Shown in pieces: positions 17,284 through 26,500 of a stretch of 64,000 nucleotides of DNA. Position 1 is the stretch's first letter, and every line of letters starts with the position of its first letter. Both the position numbers and the translations under genes were made by a program. This stretch comes from Oceanicola sp. 502str15. GTDB taxonomy: Bacteria; Pseudomonadota; Alphaproteobacteria; Rhodobacterales; Rhodobacteraceae. Under the pieces are notes generated by a model. It saw only the letters and a program-made list of their open reading frames with translations, ran no database searches and was not told where the DNA came from. The DNA lies in assembly GCF_024105635.1 (NCBI RefSeq), contig NZ_WYDQ01000001.1:1550001-1614000 (forward strand), in the 5' to 3' direction.

Positions 17284-19803
17284 TCAGTAGAGACCGCCCG
17301 AGCTGAGCGAGCCGAAGCTGGCCTTGGGGGCGATACGAGCCTTCTTGCCGGTCGAGGTGGTGACGGTGCGGGACTCGCCGGCATCTTCCTCGCCCTCGGC
17401 GAAGAGCGGCAGGTTGGCGCCCATCGCGAAGCCGCCGTCGAGCATGGCGGCCATGCCGAAGATCGGCTCTTCGCCCTCGCGGAAGTACTCGGCCACCACG
17501 TTGGGGCCCGAGGCGCTGTCGGAGAGGCGGGCGCCGGTGAAGCGGTCGATCTTCACGAAGTAGCCGCCCGGGGGCACCTGGAACTTGCCGGCGCCGTATT
17601 TGGCGATCGCCTGCTTCATGAAGCTGTTGAACACCGGCGCGCACATGCCGCCGCCCGAGGCGCCCGGCATGGTGCGGGGCCGGTCGTAGCCGATGTAGCA
17701 GCCCGCCGCGATGGTATTGGTGAAGCCGATGAACCACACGTCCTTGGCATCGTTGGTGGTGCCGGTCTTGCCCGCCACCGGCACGCCGAGGCTGACCGCG
17801 CGCCGCGCGGTGCCGCGCTCGACCACGCCCTGCATCATCGAGGTGAGCTGGTAGGCGGTGATCGGGTCGATCGCCTGCTTGCGGTTGGCGCTGATGTGGG
17901 GCAGCTCGCCCGGCGCCAGAGAGGCCATCTCGCAGCCGTCGCAGATGCGCTGGTCATGGCGGTAGATCGTGCGGCCCCAGCGGTCCTGCACCCGGTCCAC
18001 CAGCGTGGGCTCCACCCGCTGGCCGCCGTTGGCGAACATCGAATAGGCCGAGACCATCTTGAACAGCGTCGTCTCCTGCGCCCCCAGCGCATTGGCGAGG
18101 AACGGATCGAGCCGGTCATAGACCCCGAAGCTCTCGGCATAGCTGGCGACGGTTTCCATGCCGACCTCCTGCGCGAGGCGGATCGTCATCAGGTTGCGCG
18201 ACTGCTCGATGCCGGTGCGCAGCGGGGTGGGCCCGTAAAACTTGTGGCTGGCGTTCTTGGGCCGCCACACGCCCTGCGGCGTGTTGATCTCGATCGGGGC
18301 GTCCACAACGATGGTGGCGGGGGTGTAGCCGGAATCGAGCGCCGCCGCGTAGACGAAGGGCTTGAACGACGAGCCGGGCTGGCGCGTGGCCTGGGTGGCG
18401 CGGTTGAACACCGAATGCTGGTAGGAGAAGCCCCCCTGCATCGCCAGCACGCGGCCGTTTTCCACGTCCATCGCCATGAAGGCACCCTGCACCGAGGGCA
18501 CCTGCCGCAGGGTCCAGCGGATGAAGGCGCCATCCTCGGTCATCCGGCGCACGTGCACCACGTCGCCGACCTCGAAGTTGTCGTGAAAGTCGCCGCGCAG
18601 CCAGGCGATGTCCTTGCGCGGCACCACGGGCGGCTCGGCGCCGTCCATCGGGATGCCCTCGATGCCGAGGCCCAGCTCCTGGTCGCCGACGGTCATCACC
18701 ACGGCGGGCAGCCACTTGCTTTCAAGCTCCACGTCGCGGGCCACTTCCACCGCGGCCAGCGCCTCGCGCCAGGCGGTCTCGTCGCCCAGCAGCGCGGTGT
18801 CGATGGTCTTGCCGGTGCCGTTCCAGCGGCCCAGCCCGCGGTCGTAGCGCTCCAGCGCGCGCTGCAACTCGGCCGCCGCCTTCTGCTGCAGCTCGGGGTC
18901 GACGGTGGCGCGAATGGTCAGGCCGCCGCCAAAAAACTCGTCCTCGCCGAAGTTGCGGCTGAGCTGGCGGCGGATCTCGTCGGTGAAGTAGTCGCGCGGC
19001 GGGAGCGAGCCCTTGAAGCTGTCGTAATCGCCGTTCTGCACCGAGCGCAGCGGCTCCAGCCGCTCGGACTGGTAGGTCTCGTAGGAGATGTAGCCGTTCT
19101 CGTACATCTCCTTCAGCACGAAGTTGCGGCGGTTGGTCGCCAGCTCCTTGTCGCGCACCGGGTGGTAGTTCGAGGGCGCCTTGGGCAGCACCGCAAGATA
19201 GGCCGCCTCATGGGGGGCCAGCTCGCCAAGCGTCTTGTTGAAATAGGTCTGCGCGGCGGCGGCCACGCCAAAGCTGTTCTGCCCGAGGAAGATCTCGTTG
19301 AGGTAGAGCTCGAGGATCTTTTCCTTGCTCAGCGCGGTCTCGACCCGGCTGGCAAGGATGATTTCCTTGATCTTGCGTTCGGCGGAGCGGTCGGAGGACA
19401 GCAGGAAGTTCTTCATCACCTGCTGGGTGATCGTCGAGGCGCCGCGCAGGCGCCCGCCCTTGGCCGCATCGACGGCCGCGGCGATCATGCCCATCGGGTC
19501 ATAGCCCTTGTGGGTGTAGAAATTCTTGTCTTCCGCCGAGATGAAGGCCTGCTTCACCAGGTCGGGGATTTCGCTGGAGGGGGCGAACAGGCGGCGCTCA
19601 TGGGCGAACTCGTCCATGATCTGCCCCTCGCCCGAGTAGATCCGGCTGATGGTGGGCGGCGTGTATTGCGCCAGCTGCTCGTGGTTGGGCAGATCGCGGC
19701 CATAGATCCAGAAGATCGCGCCAAGCATCAGGGCACCAAAGGCGGCCCCCGTGGTGATCAGCGCAAAAAGTCCGCCGAAGATGCCGGTAAAGAATCTGAG
19801 CAC
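17284..19803 (-). CDS. mrcA: Penicillin-binding protein 1A (class A, bifunctional)
   Basis: An 839-residue peptidoglycan synthase with an N-terminal transmembrane helix, a GT51 transglycosylase domain (about 50-230, with EDKNFYTHKG), a linker with an OB-like insert, and a transpeptidase domain. The penicillin-binding motifs are intact: S478-S-F-K481, S535-R-N537 and K679-T-G681-T. It polymerises and cross-links glycan strands at the periplasmic face. The frame runs up to 19881, but the GTG at 19803 gives MLRFFTGIFGG, has GGAG about eight bases upstream and matches the short cytoplasmic start of relatives. amiC lies directly upstream on the same strand, 156 bases away, so the two wall genes may be co-expressed. 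Confidence 0.95.
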   Translation of the reverse strand: MLRFFTGIFGGLFALITTGAAFGALMLGAIFWIYGRDLPNHEQLAQYTPPTISRIYSGEGQIMDEFAHERRLFAPSSEIPDLVKQAFISAEDKNFYTHKGYDPMGMIAAAVDAAKGGRLRGASTITQQVMKNFLLSSDRSAERKIKEIILASRVETALSKEKILELYLNEIFLGQNSFGVAAAAQTYFNKTLGELAPHEAAYLAVLPKAPSNYHPVRDKELATNRRNFVLKEMYENGYISYETYQSERLEPLRSVQNGDYDSFKGSLPPRDYFTDEIRRQLSRNFGEDEFFGGGLTIRATVDPELQQKAAAELQRALERYDRGLGRWNGTGKTIDTALLGDETAWREALAAVEVARDVELESKWLPAVVMTVGDQELGLGIEGIPMDGAEPPVVPRKDIAWLRGDFHDNFEVGDVVHVRRMTEDGAFIRWTLRQVPSVQGAFMAMDVENGRVLAMQGGFSYQHSVFNRATQATRQPGSSFKPFVYAAALDSGYTPATIVVDAPIEINTPQGVWRPKNASHKFYGPTPLRTGIEQSRNLMTIRLAQEVGMETVASYAESFGVYDRLDPFLANALGAQETTLFKMVSAYSMFANGGQRVEPTLVDRVQDRWGRTIYRHDQRICDGCEMASLAPGELPHISANRKQAIDPITAYQLTSMMQGVVERGTARRAVSLGVPVAGKTGTTNDAKDVWFIGFTNTIAAGCYIGYDRPRTMPGASGGGMCAPVFNSFMKQAIAKYGAGKFQVPPGGYFVKIDRFTGARLSDSASGPNVVAEYFREGEEPIFGMAAMLDGGFAMGANLPLFAEGEEDAGESRTVTTSTGKKARIAPKASFGSLSSGGLY

Positions 19804-19959
19804 GTTGCCTGCTCCATTGCTGCTCCGAGGCCAAGTGTATACGCGAAGGGGCGGCGCGAAGCAAAAGAGATTGCATGACAAATTCGGCCATTTGCCGCTT
19901 GGCGGGTCACGGTTTTGCGAGGCTCGCGGCGCTGCGGGCGCGCGGTTGCCGGCGCCCGG

Positions 19960-21189
19960 TTACTGCCGGATGAGCGCCTTCAGCCGGGCATCCTCCGCCG
20001 CCCAGGCCGCCACGCCCTGCGCGATCCCCTCCGCCGCCTGCGCCCGCCACTCGGGCTTTTGCAGCTTTTCCAGCTCGCTGGTGGTCGACAGGAAGGCCGC
20101 CTCCAGCAGCACCGCCGGAATGTCGGGCAGCTTCAGCACCGAGAAGTCGGCCGAGCCGAGCGCATGCTTGTGCAGCCGCACCCCCTTGCCGCGCAGGCCC
20201 CCCACCATCGCCCGGGCCAGGGCCATGGTGCGCGGGGCGGTCTCGCGCCGGGCGATCTCGAGCAGCGCCTGGGCCACCGCGTCGTCGGTGCCGCTCAGGT
20301 CGGCCCCGCCGAGAATGTCGTCGCGGTCGTGCCGGTAGGCCAGCTTGGCCAGCGCCTCGCTCGAGGCCTCGTCGGAGAGCGTGTAGACCTGCGCGCCCCG
20401 CGCAATCCCCTCCTCCACCGCGTCGGCGTGGAGCGACAGGAACAGGCCGGCCCCGGCGCGGCGGGCGATGGTCAGCCGGGTTTCCAGCGACACAAAGCTG
20501 TCGTCCTCCCGCGTCATCACCACCTCGTAGTCGCCGGCGCGCAGCAGGGCCTCGCGCACGTCGCGGGCGAAGGTCAGCATCAGGTCGGCCTCGGTGATCC
20601 CGTCGCGGGTTGCGCCCGGATCGACGCCGCCGTGGCCGGGGTCGAGCACCACCACCAGCTTGCCGCCCGGTGCGGGGCGGCGCTTGGCCGGGGTGCTGGC
20701 CGAGGGGGCCGGAAAGGCCTCGCTGCCGCCCTGCCCGCGGGCAACCTGCGCGGCAAATTCCGCCTCGCTGACCGGGGCCAGCACAACCTCCACCCGCGCC
20801 GAGCCGTCGGCGGCGCCGGTGATCATCTGTGCGGTGTCGAGCCCGAGCGGGGCGGCGAGTTCGGCCACCAGCCGGGTCCAGCCCGGGCCGACGCGGCCGG
20901 TGCGCAGGGCGGTGACGGTTTCCATCGTGGCGAGGTCGGGGGTGCCGAGCGGGGCGAAGTCCACCTCGCGGAAGTCCACCACCAGGCGCGGCGGATCGGC
21001 CAGCAACCGCACCCGGTAGGCGACAGGCTGCGAGATCGTCAGGCGCAGCGTCACGCCCTGCCCGCTTTCCTCCAGCCCCGAGCGCGCCGGGTCCACCCGT
21101 GCAAGCCCCGAGAACCCCTGCGCCGTCGCGGCGCTCGCAAGGATGGCGCAGCACAGCGCCGCGAAGATGATGGTGAGAGCTGCCCGCAT
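19960..21189 (-). CDS. amiC: N-acetylmuramoyl-L-alanine amidase (AmiC-like)
   Basis: A 409-residue periplasmic zinc amidase that cuts the bond between muramic acid and the stem peptide, typically to separate daughter cells. It has a signal peptide (1-23), an AMIN targeting domain (about 30-140), a Pro/Ala linker and an Amidase_3 catalytic domain (about 175-405). Zinc and catalytic residues are visible: H186 in DPGHGG, H254 in SLHAD and E363 in LLEAAFLST. The frame extends upstream, but ATG 21189 gives a proper signal peptide. It precedes the PBP1A gene in the same direction. The upstream gap holds one copy of the 42-bp 11-mer repeat motif. Confidence 0.94.
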   Translation of the reverse strand: MRAALTIIFAALCCAILASAATAQGFSGLARVDPARSGLEESGQGVTLRLTISQPVAYRVRLLADPPRLVVDFREVDFAPLGTPDLATMETVTALRTGRVGPGWTRLVAELAAPLGLDTAQMITGAADGSARVEVVLAPVSEAEFAAQVARGQGGSEAFPAPSASTPAKRRPAPGGKLVVVLDPGHGGVDPGATRDGITEADLMLTFARDVREALLRAGDYEVVMTREDDSFVSLETRLTIARRAGAGLFLSLHADAVEEGIARGAQVYTLSDEASSEALAKLAYRHDRDDILGGADLSGTDDAVAQALLEIARRETAPRTMALARAMVGGLRGKGVRLHKHALGSADFSVLKLPDIPAVLLEAAFLSTTSELEKLQKPEWRAQAAEGIAQGVAAWAAEDARLKALIRQ

Positions 21190-21318
21190 TCTGTCCGCCC
21201 GTTTTGCCCGTTCTACACGAGCCCCGCTGCGCCACCAAGCTCTGCCGCATCACGCCCTCGGGAGGCTGCGCAGGCTGAGAGAGTGCGGCGGGTTAACCGG
21301 CGCTTCTGTGCGAAAATC

Positions 21319-21360
21319 GCGTATGCACAGGCTGTGTACGGGTTGTGTACGGGTTGTGCC
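21319..21360. repeat. 42-bp motif with 11-bp direct repeats, copy 1
   Basis: GCGTATGCAC, five bases, GTGTACGGGTT twice in tandem (21334-21344, 21345-21355), then GTGCC. It lies between the amiC start and the der stop. The same arrangement with identical spacing occurs on the minus strand at 43635-43676, matching at about 37 of 42 positions. The 11-bp period is close to one DNA helical turn, as expected for an array of protein-binding sites. A 20-codon frame starting at ATGCAC (21323) runs through it, but coding is doubtful. Confidence 0.75.
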
Positions 21361-21396
21361 TCTGGGGTATCATATGGTGCGTTAACCACGTAACCC

Positions 21397-22854
21397 TCAG
21401 TCGCCCAACGGTTTCTTTCCCAAATGCTTGCGCAGACGCGAGGGCGTCGATTTGGTCTTGTTCTTGTAGGGGTTGGCGTCGCCCTGCCCACGGAAGAACA
21501 GCCGGATCGGCGTGCCCGGCATGTCAAAATCCTCGCGCAAGCCATTGACCAGATAGCGTTTGTAGCTCTCGGGCAGCTTGTCGGGGAAGGAGCACATCAC
21601 CACAAAGCCCGGCGGCCGGGTCTTGGCCTGGGTCATGTAGCGCAGCTTGATCCGGCGCCCCCCCGGAGCCGGTGGAGGATGTTGCTCCAACATCCTGATA
21701 AGCCAGTCATTTAGCTTGGCCGTGGTGATCCTGCGGTTCCACGTTTCATGGGCTTTCACCACCGCCTGCTGCAACCTGTCGAGCCCCCGGCCCGTCTTGG
21801 CCGAAACGGTCACCAGCGGCGCCCCCTTGAGCTGCGGCAGCAGCTTTTCGAACGCCACGCGCAAGCCCTTGAGCTTGGCCTGTTTTTCCGGCTCCAGGTC
21901 CCATTTGTTGACGGCCACCACCACGGCGCGGCCCTCGCGCTCGGCAAGGTCGGCAATGCGCAGATCCTGCTGTTCAAACGGGATCGCCGCATCGAGCAGC
22001 ACCACCACGACCTCGGCAAACTTCACCGCCCGGAGGCCGTCGGACACCGAGAGTTTTTCCAGCTTTTCCTGCACCTTGGCGCGTTTGCGCATACCGGCGG
22101 TGTCAAACATCCGGGTCGGCACGCCGTCCCAGTCGAGCGCCAGCGAAATCGAGTCGCGGGTGATGCCGGCCTCGGGACCGGTCAGCAGCCTGTCTTCGCC
22201 GACAATCGCGTTGATCAGCGTGGATTTACCGGCGTTCGGACGGCCGACCACAGCCACCTGAAGCGGCTTCTTTTTCGTGGGTTTCCAGGTCTCTGCCTCG
22301 TCACCCTCTTCCACCGACACCTCGATTTCGGGGTCTTCATCCGGCTTGTTAAGCGAAATTTCATCAACCACGGGCATCAAGGCAGCCAGAAGGTCCGACA
22401 TGCCTTCGCCGTGTTCGGCGCTCAGCGGAATGGGGTCGCCCAGCCCGAGGCTCCACGCCTCGATCATGCCGCCCTCGCCCGCCCGGCCCTCGGCCTTGTT
22501 GCAGCCGACAAGCACATGGGCGTTCTTGCGGCGCAGGATGTCGGCAAAGACTTCGTCGGTCGGGGTCACACCGGTGCGCGCGTCGATCAGGAAGAGGCAG
22601 ACGTCGGCCATTTCCACCGCGCGTTCGGTGAGGCGGCGCATCCGTCCCTGAAGGCTTTCGTCGGTCGCCTCCTCGAGTCCGGCGGTGTCGATGACGGTAA
22701 AGCGCAGGTCGCCCAGCCGGGCTTCGCCTTCGCGCAGGTCGCGCGTCACACCTGGCTGGTCATCGACCAGCGCCAGCCGCTTGCCAACCAAGCGGTTGAA
22801 AAGAGTAGATTTTCCAACGTTGGGGCGACCAACGATGGCAAGTGTGAAGTTCAT
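21397..22854 (-). CDS. der: Ribosome-assembly GTPase Der (EngA)
   Basis: A 485-residue GTPase needed for maturation of the large ribosomal subunit. Two consecutive G domains are visible, the first with GRPNVGKST near residues 8-16 and DTAGLEE, the second with GRPNAGKS at 204-211 and DTAGMRK, followed by a C-terminal KH-like domain (about 375-470). An acidic linker joins the G domains. It is last in the yfgM-bamB-der run, transcribed right to left, the same order as in Escherichia coli. Fifty-one bases separate it from bamB. Confidence 0.97.
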   Translation of the reverse strand: MNFTLAIVGRPNVGKSTLFNRLVGKRLALVDDQPGVTRDLREGEARLGDLRFTVIDTAGLEEATDESLQGRMRRLTERAVEMADVCLFLIDARTGVTPTDEVFADILRRKNAHVLVGCNKAEGRAGEGGMIEAWSLGLGDPIPLSAEHGEGMSDLLAALMPVVDEISLNKPDEDPEIEVSVEEGDEAETWKPTKKKPLQVAVVGRPNAGKSTLINAIVGEDRLLTGPEAGITRDSISLALDWDGVPTRMFDTAGMRKRAKVQEKLEKLSVSDGLRAVKFAEVVVVLLDAAIPFEQQDLRIADLAEREGRAVVVAVNKWDLEPEKQAKLKGLRVAFEKLLPQLKGAPLVTVSAKTGRGLDRLQQAVVKAHETWNRRITTAKLNDWLIRMLEQHPPPAPGGRRIKLRYMTQAKTRPPGFVVMCSFPDKLPESYKRYLVNGLREDFDMPGTPIRLFFRGQGDANPYKNKTKSTPSRLRKHLGKKPLGD

Positions 22855-22905
22855 GTTAACGGTCCGGTGCGGGGCGGTAAGAGCGCCTCATACACGGCTT
22901 TCAGC

Positions 22906-24234
22906 TCAACGGAAAGCCACCAGTTGGCCCTTGCGGTTCACCACGTAGAGCGTTCCGGCCACCACGATCGGGTGCGACGCCGCCCCGCCCGGCAGCTCGA
23001 CCGCCGAAACCAGCGCGCCGGAGGCCGGGTCAAAGCTGCGGAGCAGCCCGTCGTCCGAGGCCACCCGCAGCAGCCCCCCGGCCAGAATCGGGCCGTAATG
23101 GGCGTAAACCGCCTTGCGGCGCCGGGTCTTGCGGGCCGAGAAGGTGGGCAGTTTCACCGACCAGATCGTCTCGCCCGTCGCCGCGCTCAGCCGCACGAGC
23201 TGGCTTGCGTCCGAGACCAAGAACACCGAGTCGCCCGCCGGGAACACCGGCGAATAGGCCCCGTCCTGCGCCGTCCAGCGCCGCTCGCCCGTGTTCACAT
23301 CCAGCGCCACCGTGCGCCCCGACTGGGTGCCGGCGTACACCGTGTTGCCCACCACGACCGGATCGCCGGTCACGTCGGTATAGCCCGTGTAGGCCCGCCC
23401 GCGCCGCTCGCCGGCAACGATCTCGCCCCAAGTGCGCACGCCCGAAAGCTTAAGTGCAGCAATGACTTCGCTGGAGCCGAAGGGAAAGATCACGCTGTTC
23501 CCGGTCAGGGCCGGACCGGCCCCGCCGACCATCACCGAAGGCGTCGGCGTGCCGGGCATTTCCCACTTGAGCCGCCCGTTGGAGGCGTCGACCGCAAAGG
23601 CCCGGCTGTCGCGGCTGACAACGTAAACCGTGCCGCCCTCGACCGTCGGCGTGCCCTGCACAGGCCCGTCGAACTGCTGGCGCCAGCGCAGCCCGCCGGT
23701 GGCCACGTCGAGCGCCAGGAGCTGGCCGTAACCGCTTGCAACATAAAGGGTATTGCCCGAAACCGCGAGCCCGCCGCCAGAGGCGTCCTGGGTCCGGTCG
23801 CGGGCCGGGGTGATGTCGGTGGACCACAGCACGGCCCCGCCGGTCGACACGGCAGAGACCTGCGCCCGGCTGTCCATGGTGAAGATCCGGCCACCCGAAG
23901 CGACCGGGTCGGCCGTGATCCGCGCCTTGCGGCTATTGCCCTGCCCGATGTTGGCCCGCCAGACCGACGCCACCGAGCGCGCGAGCGCCGGGTGCTGGAT
24001 GCGATGCTGCGGGCCGCCGCCACGGTGGGTCCATTCGCCATGGTTCACGGGGGCGGGCAGCGAGATCGGAGCGGATCCGCGATAAATCGGGGCAGTGCCG
24101 CCCTTCGGGTCCGAGACGCCAACCGCCTCGCGAATCCCGATGCGTTTGCCGGGCAAGGGCTGTTCGCCGCCGCCACAGCCCGAAAGAAGGGCCAGGATCG
24201 CGCCTGTGGTGATCCACGTCGTTGCTGCTCTCAC
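22906..24234 (-). CDS. bamB: Outer-membrane assembly lipoprotein BamB-like (PQQ beta-propeller)
   Basis: A 442-residue lipoprotein: signal peptide with lipobox LLSGC (C20 would be lipidated), a linker, and a PQQ-like beta-propeller (about 75-442) with repeated blades such as ALDVATGGLRW, AVDASNGRLKW and ALDVNTGERRW. BamB is an accessory scaffold of the BAM complex that inserts outer-membrane beta-barrels. I use the GTG at 24234: AAGGAAGG lies about ten bases upstream and the signal peptide begins there, whereas the longer frame is a read-through of upstream sequence. It sits between yfgM and der, which supports the assignment. The neighbouring window also contains bamD. Confidence 0.92.
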   Translation of the reverse strand: MRAATTWITTGAILALLSGCGGGEQPLPGKRIGIREAVGVSDPKGGTAPIYRGSAPISLPAPVNHGEWTHRGGGPQHRIQHPALARSVASVWRANIGQGNSRKARITADPVASGGRIFTMDSRAQVSAVSTGGAVLWSTDITPARDRTQDASGGGLAVSGNTLYVASGYGQLLALDVATGGLRWRQQFDGPVQGTPTVEGGTVYVVSRDSRAFAVDASNGRLKWEMPGTPTPSVMVGGAGPALTGNSVIFPFGSSEVIAALKLSGVRTWGEIVAGERRGRAYTGYTDVTGDPVVVGNTVYAGTQSGRTVALDVNTGERRWTAQDGAYSPVFPAGDSVFLVSDASQLVRLSAATGETIWSVKLPTFSARKTRRRKAVYAHYGPILAGGLLRVASDDGLLRSFDPASGALVSAVELPGGAASHPIVVAGTLYVVNRKGQLVAFR

Positions 24235-24302
24235 GGCTTTTGCCTTCCTTGCCCCGTCACACGTTCCTGCGCCGCGCCTCTTGGTCGCGGGCGCCGGTCC
24301 GG

Positions 24303-24956
24303 TCAGCCCTGTTCGGGCTTTCCTCCCAATGCCACAATCACTTGCAGGAGGCGCTCTTGCAAGCCCCGGGTCAACCCGTCCTCCTCCACAAGCGCCTCTG
24401 CCGCGGCCAGTGCCGCGTCGCGTTCGCCCGCTTCGATCAACACGTATACCTGCTGTTCCCGCGCCATCTGCGCCATCGGAGAGGCCGAGCTGGCCAGCCC
24501 GTCGAGCAGGGTCTTGCGGGTGTCGGCCTCCAGCGCGTCGGGGCCGAGCATTACCGCCTTCAACGCGGCGAGGTCGCGCCACGGCTGCGGCAGGCTGGCG
24601 TCATTGGCCACGGCCAACAGCTTCTCCCCTGCCCCGGCCGGATCGTCCTTGCCCTGTGCCTCGGCGGCTTCGAGCAGGTCGAGCACGGCGGCAAATTCTC
24701 CGGTGGCATCAATGCCTTCGAGCGCGGCCAGCCGGGCATCGCCCTCTTCGGCCTCCAGCGCAACCAGCACCGCATCGCCGCGGGCTTCGGCCTCGGCCCG
24801 GGCGGTGGCGCGCTGCCACTCGAACCAGGCCGCGCCGCCCACAAGCGCCACGATCACAAGGATCGGAATCCAGCCATACCGGCGCATCAGCCGGAACAGC
24901 TTGTCACGCCGCAGCTCTTCGTTGACTTCGTCGATGAAGCTTTCGCTTTCGCTCAT
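24303..24956 (-). CDS. YfgM-like tetratricopeptide membrane protein
   Basis: A 217-residue inner-membrane protein with a short acidic/basic cytoplasmic start, one transmembrane helix (about 28-46) and a periplasmic alpha-helical, TPR-like body rich in Ala, Glu and Leu. In Escherichia coli the equivalent gene lies just before bamB and der, and the protein is an ancillary SecYEG translocon subunit that links to periplasmic chaperones. The same synteny here supports that role. The gap to bamB is 68 bases. The gene is divergent from the RND adaptor gene, sharing 290 bases of upstream sequence. Confidence 0.85.
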   Translation of the reverse strand: MSESESFIDEVNEELRRDKLFRLMRRYGWIPILVIVALVGGAAWFEWQRATARAEAEARGDAVLVALEAEEGDARLAALEGIDATGEFAAVLDLLEAAEAQGKDDPAGAGEKLLAVANDASLPQPWRDLAALKAVMLGPDALEADTRKTLLDGLASSASPMAQMAREQQVYVLIEAGERDAALAAAEALVEEDGLTRGLQERLLQVIVALGGKPEQG

Positions 24957-25136
24957 CTGCCTGCCTTCTTCCCCGCTGCCGGGTCTGCGCCCCGCAAGAT
25001 CGCTGCTTCTTACCCGGAAATGCGCCCCAATGCCAAGGGGCTTGGCACGCCGCCCGGGCGGCCGCTGTTGCCCGATGTCAGCAGGGCGCGGGGCGCGGCC
25101 AACTGCCGCTTGCGCGGCGGGAATGACATCGCTAAA

Positions 25137-25154
25137 CTAAACCAAACGGTTCAG
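25137..25154. promoter_or_regulatory. Palindromic operator candidate upstream of the RND genes
   Basis: CTAAACCAAACGGTTCAG is an 18-base imperfect palindrome (14 of 18 positions symmetric; inner arms AACC/GGTT are perfect). It is 93 bases before the RND adaptor start, in the divergent region with yfgM. RND operons are often controlled by TetR-type repressors with sites of this shape, but no regulator gene is adjacent here. Assignment is inference. Confidence 0.4.
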
Positions 25155-25246
25155 GACAGCTCAGGCTTCAATCCGCCCGGGCTTTCTGCACCAGCGAAGG
25201 AATGTTGGGGCGCAGTGCGCCCCATTGTTGCAAGGAAGGACCGCCA

Positions 25247-26500
25247 ATGCGGCTGTTTTCGATCCTCCTCGCGCTCTGCGTTGCAGCGGCGCTCTATCTC
25301 GTGGTGATGCAGCGCGATGTGTTGCTTTCTGTGGCAGGAGGCGGCGAGGCCGAGGCTCCGGCCTCCGAAACGGCGCCCGAAGCGCCGAGATCGGTCGAGG
25401 AAGACGGCACCGGCGCGGGCGCGACGCGGGTTGTTTCGGTCATGGCGATCGACAGCGAGGCCCGCGAGGTCGACAGCGCGGTCATCACCCGGGGCCGCAC
25501 CGAGGCGGCGCGGCAGGTGACGGTGCGGGCCGAAACGCCGGGCCAGATTGTCTCGGAGCCGCTGCGCAAGGGCGCTTTCGTGGAGGCCGGGCAGATGCTT
25601 TGCGTGATCGACGCCGGCACCCGCGAGACCCAGCTTGCGCAGGCCGAGGCCCAGCTTGCCTCCGCCCGCGCCGGCCTGCCGGAATCACTGGCCCGCGTGG
25701 CCGAGGCCGAGGCCGCGCTGGAAGAGGCCGAGATCAACGACCGCGCCGCAAGCCAGCTTTCCGAGGGCGGCTACGCCTCCGAAACCCGCGTGGCCGCGAC
25801 CAAGGCCGCGGTCTCTTCGGCCCGCGCCGCCGTTCAGGCCGCGCAATCGGGCGTCGAGGGGGCCAAGAGCCAGGTCCAGACCGCCGAAGCCGCCGTGGCG
25901 ACGGCCCAGAAGGACATCGACCGCCTGACCATCACCGCGCCCTTCTCGGGCCTGCTGGAGAGCGACAGCGCCGAGCTGGGCGTGCTGCTTCAGTCTGGCT
26001 CCGATTGCGCCACCATCCTCCAGCTCGACCCGATCAAGCTGGTGGGCTTCGTGCCCGAAACCGAGGTGTCGCGGGTCAAGGTCGGGGCCAAGGCCGGCGC
26101 GCGGCTGGCCACGGGCGAGGAGGTCACGGGCGAGGTCACCTTCCTGTCGCGCTCCGCCGATGCCCAGACCCGCACTTTCCGCGTGGAGGTGCAGGTGCCC
26201 AATGCCGACCTCGAGATCCGCGACGGCCAGACGGCCGAAATCGTGATCTCCGCCGCGGGCGCCAAGGCACACCTGCTGCCGCAATCCTCGTTGACGCTCG
26301 ATGACGGCGGCGCGCTCGGCGTGCGCTGGGTCGATGAGGAGAACACGGCGCGCTTTGCCCCGGTCACGGTGCTGCGCGACACCGTCGACGGCATCTGGGT
26401 GACGGGCCTGCCGGAGACGGCACGGGTCATCACCCGTGGGCAGGAATATGTGGTAGAGGGTGTTCCGGTGAAGGTCACGCTCGAGGAGCTTACGCAATGA
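25247..26500 (+). CDS. RND efflux system periplasmic adaptor (membrane fusion protein)
   Basis: A 417-residue adaptor that joins the inner-membrane RND pump to an outer-membrane channel. The N-terminus is a signal anchor (about 3-22), followed by an acidic linker, a split biotinyl-lipoyl-like domain, a coiled-coil hairpin (about 125-225, many AEAxLxxA repeats), and beta-barrel and membrane-proximal domains. The start is set by AAGGAAGG at 25232-25239. It overlaps the pump gene by four bases (ATGA), so the two are co-translated. No outer-membrane channel gene is nearby, so a shared TolC-type channel is implied. Substrate unknown. Confidence 0.92.
   Translation: MRLFSILLALCVAAALYLVVMQRDVLLSVAGGGEAEAPASETAPEAPRSVEEDGTGAGATRVVSVMAIDSEAREVDSAVITRGRTEAARQVTVRAETPGQIVSEPLRKGAFVEAGQMLCVIDAGTRETQLAQAEAQLASARAGLPESLARVAEAEAALEEAEINDRAASQLSEGGYASETRVAATKAAVSSARAAVQAAQSGVEGAKSQVQTAEAAVATAQKDIDRLTITAPFSGLLESDSAELGVLLQSGSDCATILQLDPIKLVGFVPETEVSRVKVGAKAGARLATGEEVTGEVTFLSRSADAQTRTFRVEVQVPNADLEIRDGQTAEIVISAAGAKAHLLPQSSLTLDDGGALGVRWVDEENTARFAPVTVLRDTVDGIWVTGLPETARVITRGQEYVVEGVPVKVTLEELTQ

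Noticed and set aside
15997..19878. 1293-codon open frame on the plus strand opposite prfB and the PBP1A gene
   Set aside because: It spans two real genes and an intergenic repeat; composition (His/Gly/Val/Leu-rich) shows no domain.
21213..21545. 110-codon minus-strand frame before amiC
   Set aside because: It overlaps the 3' end of der in another frame and the 11-mer motif; no supporting start or family.
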